A stretch of DNA of 64,000 bases from Incurvaria masculella (taxonomy: Eukaryota > Arthropoda > Insecta > Lepidoptera > Incurvariidae), in NCBI GenBank assembly GCA_946894095.1, contig OX335646.2, positions 14,502,077-14,566,076 on the forward strand. Reading direction: 5' to 3'. The notes beneath the pieces were generated by a model. That model saw only the letters and a program-made list of their open reading frames with translations. It made no database searches and was not told where the DNA came from. The position numbers were made by a program, and so were the translations under genes. This document shows positions 21,121-33,300 of the stretch, piece after piece. The number at the start of each line of letters is the position of its first letter. Position 1 is the first letter of the stretch.

Positions 21121-23269
21121 GCTACCTACTTATGAATAAGAATCATGCAAAGTACATACCACCACATTGTCAATATTATAAGAAAGAAGTATGCAATATA
21201 CATTCATACCTTGTTTGTGTGTCCACGTGTATCACATATCCATAAATACGAATGGCTTGCGAACAGGTCTCAAGTCTCACGATTTATACTAATTTAGTTT
21301 ATTTTTTGTTCAATTAAGTAGCGCTCCTGCTATAACAGGATTGACCAGTCAACTAGCCTGCGGCCTGTGGCTGTTCATAATTTATCCTGAATGAAAGGAT
21401 ATAGGCATTGCTATTTACTGCCGAGACCATGACGCTATGAGGATGTTGCACGCGAGGAGTGATTCAAACATAACAGTCCCCAAAGTCCCCGTGATAGTTT
21501 TGCCTGCTTTAATTATAGCTTACTTGTTGACATCTACTTCATGTCCTTGTGCATAATGAGGTAATCGAGTTTCATACTATGGCACGTGCCTGTTCCTCAG
21601 TCAAATTAAGAAATATTTTTACGATAATTTGAACTAAAAAAAATCAGCTGAGAGCTAACTCTGTACGTTTTTTGTTTTTTTATACATTAAATTATATCCG
21701 TGATATAACGCCTTGAAAAATTGGTACACAAAAACAAAATGGCGTGTATCATGGGTAAAAGTTAAGTTATAAAAAAAAATAAAAAAGGTACAGAGGTAGC
21801 TCTTCGTTGATGTATTTAATGTGCAAAATTTCAGAAATATATTTCTTAATTTGAGTGAGGAAACAGCCTGAACCATTGTATGAATGAGCCTCATTGACAG
21901 TTCCATCCATTAAATAAATGGAGGTGGATATGTAGTTAAGTTATGTCGATTTAGTAAATAAAATGCGTAAAACTTACACTTCATCTTGAACTTAATTTTG
22001 TCAAAGTCGTACATGAAATTCAGGATCCAACACTTTTGAAATAGTCAAAACAAAATGTAACTGAAACCTCAACATTTATTCAACATTAAATAAGACCACT
22101 TTGACGTGACAACATGCAATAAGTGAATTGTAAAAAATCCGTTATGGCAGTCGAGACGCGAGGGTGGGTGCGAGCGGCTGCAGCGGGCTCGACCGTCCCA
22201 CGTGTTGTCTTCCCAAATAGCGCAGCCCTCTCCCCCCCACCCCCCGTCCCGCCCGCCGCGCCGTCCCGCAGCCCCGACGCACACATGCCCAAAACAAACA
22301 GCCCCTGCCGACCGAGTGCCCGTCCCCTTTGAGGAGCCAAATTGAAAATATGCAAGAAGCGAGAAACAGTTTCGACAGGCTCGAAATTATCTCCGGACCT
22401 CGCGCAAAATGTGGGTTAATTGCGGTCAACGAGAAACCCGCATCGTACGCACGTAGGAATTTATGAATGGATCCCGCAGTTAGGTGTCTCACCGCATCAC
22501 GTAACATAGCGCTTGGGTCACACAGAACAGACGCGTCCCTGCGCGGACGTGTCGTCGCTTCGTCGACTTTTCTTCAATGAGTCAACCTAATTGGATGTTG
22601 GATGTTCCTTCGCAACAATGGCGTCTCGGTTCAGGTGCGTAGGCAGAGAATAACCGCGTAGGTACCTAGCAGACTATTCAACAACGCCGAAAAGAGGAGT
22701 GTCAAAACAATGTGCATCCGATTGTTATTTTAGTTAATTTTCACTTACTTATAGGTATAAAACTAGATAAAAAAAGAAATAAATTCGACAGATAATACAC
22801 ACTCACCCCCTTTGGTCCGAACTAAGATAACTTTTCTCATTGATAAACGATTGGAACAATACAAGAGAACAGATTTCTGCACGGGCTGAGCAACGAACTC
22901 TACAAATAAAGAATTCAGAGAGGGCGTATGGAAATGTGTTGGGATGCCAGCTCATAGTAATTAATAGTGCGGCACGAGCGGCTTGTCGTTTTGTTGCTGC
23001 GGATTCTCGCCTGAATCAACTACTATCGAAGAATATCTTTTAGTCTATTGCCTGAAGAGACGGCGGCTGGCTGGCGCTGCGGCAGTGAAGCGCATCCAGC
23101 CCTGTCGGCTGTCCGAGTGCCATTGTTGGCAGAAGTTAATAGATCGAAGTAGGATCGATTGAACGCTTCGGCCAGGCACATGAATAAGTGGAGGCTAGAC
23201 GAGGTAGTAAATAGATGAACGGCTTGTAATTTAGGTACGCAGCGACTTGTTTTGCATGACCGAGGCAAA
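21121..23269. other. upstream of Sema1a start exon, mostly unassigned
   Basis: 22150-22330 is a GC-rich block with a C tract (CTCTCCCCCCCACCCCCCGT). The minus strand has a 121-codon open frame here that resembles nothing I know and looks like a GC artefact. The rest is unassigned. Confidence 0.4.
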
Positions 23270-23720
23270 TATGTAATACGTAATAAAGAGGCCATGGGCT
23301 CAAATTCCCGACACGTTCGTGCACCACTTTCTTTCTCTTTCCGAGATGGATTAATACATTTCATCACGAATGCGAGTTGCTCTATGGTTCATGGGGTCTA
23401 CTTTTGAAAGCGAACGCGGGAAGTTCTCGTGTTCGCTTCTGTCAAACTCTACATAGAAAAAAAGATGCCTACGTTTTTTCTACATAGAGTTTGACGAAAG
23501 CAAACACGAGAACTTCTCGCTTTCGCTTACCTGAGTAGATGTGCAGATCCCCCTTTCCCTATTAGGAGATAGGGTCAAGCCCCCGGGTTGGTACCATCCC
23601 ATTGGATGAAAAGATGGTCGAAAGGGCAATGAAAAATTATCCGTGTTTTCTAATATAATTCAACGATGCCGTGAATATCACCTAATTCTTTTGGGAATGC
23701 GCTGATGCCACAAAAAGCGG
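23270..23720 (+). mobile_element. tRNA-head type SINE split by a fold-back element
   Basis: GGCTCAAATTCCCGAC near 23298 corresponds to the B-box region. Body pieces CATCACGAATGCGAGTTGCT and, after an insertion (23396-23541), CCCGGGTTGGTACCATCCCA and GAAAAATTATCCGTGTTTTC follow. The 3' end is truncated near 23710. Confidence 0.65.
23396..23541. mobile_element. G: fold-back element of 146 bp
   Basis: Almost entirely an inverted repeat: TTCTCGTGTTCGCTTCTGTC, AAACTCTACATAGAAAAAAA and, inverted, TTTTTTCTACATAGAGTTTG with CAAACACGAGAACTTCTCGC. The outer ends TCTACT / AGTAGA. Inserted in a SINE. Confidence 0.75.
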
Positions 23721-24651
23721 GAGTTAAGTTCATAACCAGGGAAAACTAGATTACATTTGGTGAGTGTAGGTGTTGCCATTCATCAGGGTCAAGCAACGAG
23801 TAATTAAACGGGAGCGATAAGTGAAAATAGTACGTTCTTCACCTGCCACCATTGACATTATATTACTACGTAAGGACAGGCCCTTCCATAGAAAAAAAAA
23901 TAGAGTCACAAAAGTTGTGTCCTATGGGTCGCGGGGACACCACTTTGTCGCTAGACAGCCGCTCGCTTTCGACATGCGCCTGTGCGTCGCGGTCGCCTCT
24001 GGCTAATAATGCGCCCCAAAAATAACCAATTGTGTGGTAAAGCCGTGCAAGAGTTAAAAAAAGAACGCAAAGAAAAGCGGAATATCGGTATACCGCAACA
24101 GGCGACAGAATTGTATGAAAGGGCATATCCTTACCTTTTACATATCACTGACTGCCACTGACTCCGTAACCCAATAGGGGCAAATTTACTTGTGAGAGAA
24201 TTAATTTAGCTGTATTGTTTTGCAATTCGGGAAGGGTTTGCTTCAGAAGCCAGAGCACCATGTCAGAGCTACCATGTCACTATGATCAGCCATCAAGTCC
24301 AACAGATCTCCAGACTGTCGCAGCATTGCGATGGGCTTGATTGACCTATTGTCGACGGCCGTGGGCGCGTCGAGGCGACCCGACCGAGGCAACGATGCTG
24401 CTAATGGGATACATTACGCTTTATACCTCGTGCAAATTCCCTCCTAAACGACGCGACGTACGAATGCTGGGCCTGCGATTTATCCCGCCGGAACCGACGC
24501 AGCGGTGCGGAGCGGCGGGGCGGGGGCAGGGGGAGCGGGACTATGCTCGGTACTAACGAGCGGTCGGAACTTGAAGCTGCAAACACACCTGAGCAACGAT
24601 TCATTTTGCTAACATTTTATCTGACGAACGCGCCTTGGGCAGTACTTATTC

Positions 24652-25017
24652 TGAGTGGTCCGTCTGAGTTCTCACCTAAATTGGCGTTTACGGCAAACCG
24701 ATCGACTGGCGTTTTCCGTCAACTCCATACAAGTTTTTACTAGATATTCTGTGGTTTTACTTCTTCAAGCTGTCAAAGTCAAACGCGGACTTCCGATTTG
24801 TATGAAAACGCAGAGTGGACGTAAACGGCAACGTCGACGTATTTACGGCAACGTTGAGTAAGCTGTCAAATCAAACTCGGACTCACAAATGTTAGTTCGC
24901 TTAACGCCCACTGCGCGCGCTCTTCAATTTCTCCATACATTTGAAAACGCCAGTCGATCGGTTTGCCGTAACGTCAATTTAGGTGAGAACTGAGACTACC
25001 GGTTCTGTAACGGTAAG
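24652..25017 (+). mobile_element. F element, well preserved
   Basis: Termini GTTCTCACCTAAATTGGCGT and CAATTTAGGTGAGAAC with TTTACGGCAAACCGATCGAC inverted at the other end. The interior has GTGGTTTTACTTCTTCAAGC and TTCGCTTAACGCCCACTGCG, the sites that carry insertions in the copy at 38376-40466. Confidence 0.85.
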
Positions 25018-25649
25018 AAATACGAAGCAGGAACGACGCCTGTAATTAGTTGCTATATACCGTTATTGCATACAAATGCATAGGGCTTCATAGCTATTTC
25101 TGAACCACTATAATTTTGCACATCACACATTACATGACAGGTCTATCAGATCAGATGAATCACCTCATTACGCAAAACAATAAAACAGCGCAACCTAGGG
25201 ATGTATCGTCCCACGGTACGGGTTTCGAGCCAACGATTGCAACCTGTTCTCCGTGGTATTTACAAGTGTAGTTCCGATCTCACGGTGCATCGGACCGGTC
25301 GATACCAACGTTGAGTGCATCACAGGCGGGCATGAGTGACATACAAAAAAAAGCTATAATCATTCTACATCGAGCGAGCGCGGTGTCGCAGCAGTGAGAG
25401 GCTCCCACGGGCGACTGAGCCAAGGCTGGGTATTTTTTAAGCCGCAATAAATAACGGCCGCGAAGCCTACCCGCAGCCTAGCCGGTGCGGTGCGGGCGCG
25501 TCGGCGCGGGTTGCGGTAAGACCATAGACTTACGCTGAGATAAGTCGTAACATTTCGTCCATACAAAATGTGTCAAAGTTACGTAAGAAAGTCCAAATTT
25601 TCGTTACTTTCAGTTTCAGTTAGGATTATTATCTCTCAGCCTTAGACCG

Positions 25650-26129
25650 TTAAGGCGCTAGGACTAGCCAACTACTCGCGCCATACAAATGCACTTTTTA
25701 ACAAATGTAATAATATGTAGTGAAACGCTTCAGCAAATCCAAATAGAACTCCAGACTGATAATGGATTGTTAATATTTTTTTATTCCATCATTTATTTAA
25801 ATAATAATAAAAATAAAAAAAGTTGATTTTTCTCATTAGAAATCTGAAAGTCATTCGATTTCTAGATATAAGCAAAAACAGCATATATGCATAAACAAAA
25901 AATTCCATTTGCTTTTAGATTTCTACATTTAGTCAAAAAAGTTCGGAAATGGACACCGTTTCCGCAATGAATTTTGTATAGAAAAAGGAAACATACATTA
26001 ACGAAAATCATTCGATTCCTAGACAAGGAATCATATATTGTAAGGATGACACTTATAATCGTCAGACTTAGTTAGTTTACTTGGGGTGCCTCGTCTAACT
26101 TTGCGATTTGGCTAGTACCAGGCCCTTAA
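25650..26129 (+). mobile_element. D: TTAA-flanked inverted-repeat element, 480 bp, uninterrupted copy
   Basis: TTAA at both ends and imperfect inverted termini GGCGCTAGGACTAGCCAA / TTGGCTAGTACCAGGCCC. The interior is AT-rich and non-coding. This copy provides the empty-site sequence TTAACGAAAATCATTCGATT for the insertions seen in the copy at 38969-40365. Confidence 0.8.
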
Positions 26130-26751
26130 GAAAGGCCGGACGGATGAGACTAACATTGTTTCATACAAAATGTACTGAATTTATTTTTTTACTCAAAAAC
26201 ATTTTCAAATCGCCATGATGTAGCTTCATAACGATGACCAAACTAGAGAAGACATAAATAATTTAAAAAAAAAACTTTTCAAATTACTGAGCGCGGACAC
26301 GTTGTGCCTACTTACAGCGATTCGAGAAGGTGTATCATCGGGTAGGTATGTTTTATCTCTCTCCAACTCGCGGCAGTGATTCTTGAGTTGACTTCTCACT
26401 TCCACACTGTGCTCGTCTCGTCTTATAAGCACAGCGTGCTCATGCTAGGTCTGTGGGCAAGACGCCTCCGCACCGCGCCGCAGGGATAAAAGACGGTATA
26501 TAGCCATCTTGTTTTGTCAGAGCGGGTAGCAACATTAGATACCTACAATAAATAAATTTACTGTGAAGTAAGACTTGTGAGGAGGTCATGTGTGCGTTGC
26601 CCACACGGTTGCACGTACCGTGTTTGTCGATAATGCTTCAAATTTCCATGTTTTTGAATTTGTATGTGTAGTGATCTTTTTAACGTAGGATATTCGCATA
26701 ATAGTAGAGTTAGTAGGAAATGTGGCGCATATAATTTTGAGAATACTACAT

Positions 26752-27019
26752 AAAAACCGGCCAAGTGCGAATCGGACTCGGGCACGGAGGGTTCAGTAAC
26801 ATCGTACAAGATTTAACACAAAAAAAACATTTAATGATTATTGTTTATTAATTTAAACTATTTGTTATAGCGGCAAAATGAATACACACTGTGTGAAAAT
26901 TTTAGCGCCTCCCTATTACGGTCCATGAGATACAGCCCTGTGACAGACGGACGGACGGACAGAGGAGGCTAAGTAATAGGGTTCGGTAGGCACCCTTTGG
27001 GTATGCAACTCTATAAAAC
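26752..27019 (+). mobile_element. A-family repeat
   Basis: Starts AAAAACCGGCCAAGTGCGAA, with CTCCCTATTACGGTCCATGA and GTGACAGACGGACGGACGGA. The 3' end TTTGGGTATGCAACTCTA is mutated. Confidence 0.8.
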
Positions 27020-29349
27020 GAAAACTATTGGATGCAGTTTTAAAAAAACACAGAGTCGACAACAAAGCCAGGTTATATCGACCATCGAAAAATATCTCGC
27101 TTGTCTCAGTAGGAAGATTGTAACAGGTAATATTAAAAACTTTTTATTTTGTGGCTTCTATACTGTCGGAATGTTAATCTCTTCCCGGTTCATAATTTAT
27201 GACGCATAGTCTATGGTACATTCCAGGTCAGATTTCGTTTTCATTTTAAATAGTCTTTGGTATGCCTATTATGTTTTAATATATTTTGATATGTAGGAAA
27301 TTTGTAATATCCGTCAATTTGCTGATAAACTTGACATCGTAATGAGGAAAGTTAACCTGAGTTAACCTAACCTAATTAAACAGGCATCTCTCTGAGACCT
27401 GAATTTAGCCTAAATGAACACATTTTAATCTTATTTAGTAGGTTTTATGATGAAATAACATGGATGGCTAACACCACACCTAATGTCATGTATTAAGCCT
27501 ACACACCACCATGTAATGTGTAGGCTTAATACATGTTGAAAACCTAGTTGAACATTTTTAAAACTTGTTTGAGATGCCTCTAAGTTTACGGAGAAAAATA
27601 ATCTCGCAACATGGTATAAGCTGACATTGTATATTAGTAACACATTGATATCATTATAATCATATACTTATAAAAAAAAAATACAAAAATAATTCGACTC
27701 CTAAGACCTGTCAAAGGTGACCAGAAATTTGCTAAGTAGTGTATTGTTCTAGTTGTTTCCATTATGCTGGTGCGTCTATTCAAATCCTCACAGGTCAATT
27801 AATATTTGTGTGGAATATTAAAGAAGTTTTAATATAAAACAGTTATTTTAATTAATCTTTCTAAAGCGTAAGATCGAGCAGCTTAGCCACTGACATTGAC
27901 CTCTTTAAAATATCTCTGAAATCCCAATTTTTAAGTCAGCAATAGGACAATTAAAATATTTTAGTTACATTTCTATTCAATCAATTTTATTATCATTCCA
28001 CTTAATCTCTCCCACCCTCATTTCTATATCGTATTTTGCGCTGGCATTGCTAATTTTGTAAAATTTAAGTGTAGTTATAGTTTATTTTCAAAATCTGGAC
28101 TTAAGTGAGCCTCTTGCCATGATATTGACAAATAATGAACTTTTTCTGCTTTCATGCTATTGTATTTAATTTTAAATGTTTTGACGATTCCAAGTGTTCC
28201 CTGCGTCCCAAAGGAGGATTCATAAATACAAATACAAATTACAGACATACACATATACCCTCACACAAGCACCCTTGTTACAACTCTCACATACGTAAAT
28301 AACACACCTCACATTTTAAATCTCTCTCACACACTTACACACACCCAACCTTTGATTATTTATTACAAACACACGCTGTTTAAGATTTTTATAGAACTAA
28401 GTTAATTATATTTTCATTGCGGATTTTTTGTATGCTTAGTAGCGTCACCTAAACCGCAATTTTTAAAAATAGGTTTAGTAGGAATTCGAAGTTTTCTGAG
28501 ATTTATCCCATTTGTCAGACATTTAAGATGTCTACAAGAGAATACATGTTAAATAGTTTTATGTACTCATGTGTTGTGGCAAATAAAATGTCTTATTCTT
28601 ATTCTTTTGACCGAATTTATGACTCGATGACGATTAATGAAAAAAAATCTCCAAAACAAGTCGCTCTAGAAAATAGCAGTCAGGTTTGCGCTCCAACAAA
28701 TACAAAATACTTTTGCGCTCAAATTATTTGTTGGTTCTGCAATATTTTTGCGTTTTTTTTTGTTTACAGATCAATGTTTCATATTTATTCATTATTATGT
28801 ATGTGTGTATATAATTATATATTATTCAAGTCAGATTTTTAATGTATTATGATTTGCATTCACGTCCATGACTGTACCAATGGACTCGGTCGGTCATCCA
28901 CTGTATCGAATGGTGTCGGTCCGATCCGGAGATGTGTTAGGGCTCCGCGGTGTTGGAAACGATCGCTTTTTCATTCATTTTATTTTATGAGGGTATTATA
29001 AAATAAAAGTATATAGGTAAACCTATTCATTTATATAGGATCGTTAATGCACATGGCTGCTCATAAAATCACTCTTATAAATTAGGTTATGCCCATCTCG
29101 GTTTTGTACTTTATCGTCGAATCAGAATGTTTTGTAAGAAGCATACATTGTATGTTTTCGCATTGGATATATCATGAGCTCGGGTGCGCAAAGAGCTATT
29201 AATATTTATGATAGTTTGCTCTCTGTCACCGAGGAAACGATGGTTTTCACAAGAATTGGAAAGTACCCAAATACCTACATACATAATACGCTCAATCGTT
29301 TAGAACTGAACCCTATTAATCATCGTGAATACGGAACCTTATCTTATCC
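27020..29349. other. AT-rich unassigned stretch
   Basis: Contains one SINE remnant at 27455 and an AC-rich segment at 28240-28370; otherwise nothing recognised. Confidence 0.4.
27455..27540. mobile_element. SINE 3' end remnant ending in a perfect hairpin
   Basis: AACATGGATGGCTAACACCACACC followed by ATTAAGCCTACACACCACCAT belongs to the inverted SINE 3' part. 27487-27535 is then a 19-bp perfect inverted repeat (arms CATGTATTAAGCCTACACA) with an 11-base loop. Confidence 0.5.
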
Positions 29350-29513
29350 TGGTTTTCACCAAGTGCTGATTTATCTTAATTGACACTTAAAGGGTCTTTA
29401 TTACTAAAGTGCTGATTATCTTGTACTGGTTATGATTGCAAGCTGCTAAGAAAGGCCCTTAATACGTATGTGGCGATTAAGCAAATCAGCAGTATGTGAA
29501 AAGGGCCCTTAGT
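29350..29513. mobile_element. I: small inverted-repeat element
   Basis: CCTGGTTTTCACCAAGTGCT at the left and AATCAGCAGTATGTGAAAAGG at the right, with TTACTAAAGTGCTGATTATC inside. The same layout recurs at 30184-30337. Confidence 0.6.
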
Positions 29514-29786
29514 ATTTTATGGTTAATTTATGGTGTTTTTTAAATACTATATTTTCCTGTACCCAGGCAAGAACTTTACTCCCAACAATTCATACTCCCA
29601 GCCTTGTAAGGGGTTTTAATTTAGATTTCCTCGGGACTTGACCGGGAGAGCTAATCATCGTCCGTCGAGTGTCCAGCTAAAACCGACCGTTTGGCCAGTT
29701 ATCGTTGTCCTATAGTCTGTCTATCTTTACTTTAAAATATATTAGGTACGAACATTTACTTTAATAACCCGCGTTGTTTTATAACA

Positions 29787-29839
29787 TTACAGCTGATGCA
29801 CTCACTTATTGAATTAATAAGCGAGTACATCAGCTGTAA
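29787..29839 (-). repeat. 24-bp hairpin with two transition differences
   Basis: Arms TTACAGCTGATG-C-ACTC-A-CTTATT and AATAAG-C-GAGT-A-CATCAGCTGTAA around a GAATT loop. Both mismatches would be G:U pairs in a minus-strand transcript and A:C mismatches in a plus-strand one. Confidence 0.8.
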
Positions 29840-30183
29840 GCTGTTTCCGGTGTTCAAACGTATTGGTAGGTAGACGATGAAACCGCATGTTTTTCTAAAT
29901 TGTTTACAAAGTCGTATCCTTATTGGATAAACATTTAATAAAAAGTCAACAAATAAGAGTAGACCCAAGTATTAAGACATACTTATACAAACGTTCGTAT
30001 ACCGTACGACGGTATAGTAACGTATAAAATATAAAACGTTCGAATGCCGAACGTTAATCAAAATGGCGTATGTCGCCTGATGCAGCGGAAGCGTAGGGGG
30101 GTAAGTATTAGCGCTACGCGGAAGGTTTCGCGCGCAGCGTTGAGATCTTATATTAAATACGATGTCTTAAATAATTCTTTAAG

Positions 30184-30337
30184 CCTGGTTTTCACCAAGT
30201 GCTGATTTATTTTAATCTACACTTTAAGGGCCTTCATTACTAAAGTGCTGATTATCTTGTACTTGTATCGATTACGAGATGGTGCGAAAGGCCCTTTATT
30301 GTGAAAATTAAGCTAATCAGTACTTAGTGGAAGCCTC
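30184..30337. mobile_element. I element, second copy
   Basis: CCTGGTTTTCACCAAGTGCT ... TTACTAAAGTGCTGATTATC ... GCTAATCAGTACTTAGTGGA. Outer AAGTGCTGATT and AATCAGTACTT are inverted. Confidence 0.6.
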
Positions 30338-33300
30338 ATTATTTTATTTCATGGGTTGTATTAGTTCTTGGCAGGTTTAATACAACATTTCTGGTAGACC
30401 CAGTAGAATGTAAGACTAATATTAATGCAGAAAATGGACCCTAAATAAATTGGCTGTTTAATTTATTATTAATTGTAGTTAGGTTATGTTCCGTTAGGTC
30501 AAGTTATCTCTCCCTCTTTCCCCTTGCTGCGGGAGTAAATATATCCATCCACCTAACCTGCCGATAACAAATGAACTACCAATTTCATAATATCCTGAGC
30601 AATGGAACTGAACAATAACTTATAAACGTCGTAATGCACATACAATGGTTCAAAGTAAACCGGCAAACATAAAACAAGATTGTAACAACGTATTAAACGG
30701 GTCCCTTAGTTTTACTGGCTACACTTCACTATAGAATGAAGTAACATACAAATACTTGCATATGTATAGCATGCATACATCACGCATAAGGAGGCCCCTC
30801 TCTCCGGCCGACTTGTAGTCTGAGGGCGCATTTACGTATCCAGCGCCATCAACCTTTCACTTTGAAAAGGAATAATGAACACAGACGCGGATCAAAGTTA
30901 TTTTGGTGGCAATTAAGTCACATGTATATTATTTTTATCTTAATTAAAACAAAATATTTTTTCACCGGACATGAATGACTATGTAGATGACAAGTGTCGT
31001 GTTATAGCCGATCAAACCACTGGGGATATTATTATCTCTGCTGCAAGCTTCCCTTACTTGAATATGGAAAATAAAAATAGAAAAAAAAAATATGATTTTC
31101 ATAGTCGCTTAAACCAACTTTCATTAAATGAAATGTGTATGCTAACTTAGGAGAGCTTAACCACTTACTAAGAATTTATGTAAGGATACGTACAGTTTTA
31201 CATTTTTTGCGAAACAAGTCAAGCATTCATAATGAATTTTAAATCGCAATCGAAAATAACAAATAAATTTACGGCTATAGGCAGGTAAATATTATTTATT
31301 GCCACGTCTTCTCCCATCGTATGTGTGATCGAACTTTACTTAATAAAAGAAAGTTGCATTTATTGTTTTTTTTTAAGGGAAGTTTAGATCTTTGTATGTT
31401 TGTTATGCAATCGCGCCCGAATTGCTTAATTGTTTTCCATGAAACATGGCAGATGGACAGTGACATTCTATATACCTATTTTTTAACAAAATCCATGCCC
31501 ATACTATGGCTATTTTGTTCAAGTGATATCAATGAGATGGCGAAATCGATAATTCGCTTATATATTTCCATCAATAATTAATTTCTAGTTATATTTGCGC
31601 CTGAATAGTAGAAAAATACGGCGCAGATATAGGCACATACTTGCCACCACTTAATTATCAACAAAACCTAAAAGCAGCCGTCGATGAATTCAGCAATAGA
31701 ACTATCAACTGTTGCCTTATATAAAAAGGCAATTGAAAATATTTAGTCTTGGTACTATTCATGTAAACATATTTCCGTTAAATTTTTAAATATTCGGGGT
31801 CCCCAAAAGGGTAGCTAGATATGAAAATGCGATTGGGCCCTCTAGCTCCCCCAGTCATTGTTTACGCGCTACAAACTAACGACGCCAGAGAATCAACCCA
31901 AAACGACTATCATACATTAAATGTAATTTGTTTTGAGACGTGAATAAAATAAGACTCCGCACTTACAGAATTTAATTGAAGTCGGCTCTCCGCCTTTGGC
32001 AATCCAATAATCTGCTTCGTAGGCCGTGAAGCATTGTTCACTCCAATTCACTAAACAATACAACTTCACAAGTATTCAGCTTTCAATATTAATAGTGCTA
32101 TGGAATCTACAGCATCACAGGCGAAGGAACACTTCACAAAACAGAGTTAGTTTCAGCACTCGAACGGTTTATCCTATCTACGTTCGTGAACAAGCAACAC
32201 CAACGACGTCGGCGCGCGACGAACGCGTTCGCTCACACTAAACTAAACTCCGTCCGTTTGGAATATCAACTAAACAGAGAGGCAGCTTCTCAGATTACAC
32301 AAGTCAGACAGAGATAGCGCTCTACTCCCCCGCGCGTTCAAGTCCCCTTCCGACGCGATCGAGACGCGATGCACGTCAAGTTCCGCTGTCCTTGTTTCGC
32401 ACACCAAAGACGCTCGCGCTATCTCTATCGTGCGTGCACGCCGGCCGATGCAACAAAACAAGCGTTGCCGGTTCGTGCCATGGTGCTTGCGTACGGTACG
32501 GTGAACTTTTTGTTTTGCTTGTTTCAATCAAACTGTGCTTGAAATATTGAGATATTTTATGGTCGGGAGTAAACATACAAAAGCTCATATTCTAAATAGC
32601 TATTTCAAATATCCAACAATAAGAAGCAATTAGAAAGGGTTTCTCTACTTACGGCTTCGAGGAAACCTCATGGAATAATGGTAGGTAGGATGACGCCATC
32701 ACATCATCTACTTATTCTGAGCGTTCACGCTGCAACTACAGGCAAATTAATGTGGTAGAAAAATATATATTAAAACTTTAACATTTCGTCAACGAAAATA
32801 TAATTTTTAAATATAATATATACCAAAAAGGTATCTACAATAACAAGATATTTACCTATAAGTTCCACGCTGGAAACTTTGGACAATGCCTAACTGCATA
32901 CCTATCTACTCATGAAAGCGACCACAGAATACCTATGCCTTCTCGTGTTCGCTTTCACGAGTAGGTAGATCCCCTGGCCTTTTTACGGGTTTTCATTATT
33001 TCTCTGTTGCCTTAATCTAAAGCACAAAAACCTCTGATTAAGCAGTAAACATTTGTAACAAATGCTGGTCGGTCACATGCGGACAGATAAAACGAAATTA
33101 TAAGAAGTTACGGGCCCCTGAAGTGAAAATGTAAGCATTCACTTCTCATGTTTTCCACCTATTATTGCATGCCTAGTAGTTTCTCAGCTGAGTCGTTTCT
33201 TACTTATTTTGTGGCTGGCTACAATCAACGATGTAGCGCAAATAAAGGGATATGAGGTGTTTATTATGCAATTTTTTCTTCCCTCTTCCCTCCTAGGTGA

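Noticed and set aside
22142..22507. 121-codon minus-strand frame
   Set aside because: No recognisable domain, Gly/Arg-rich half over a C tract, no good splice context.
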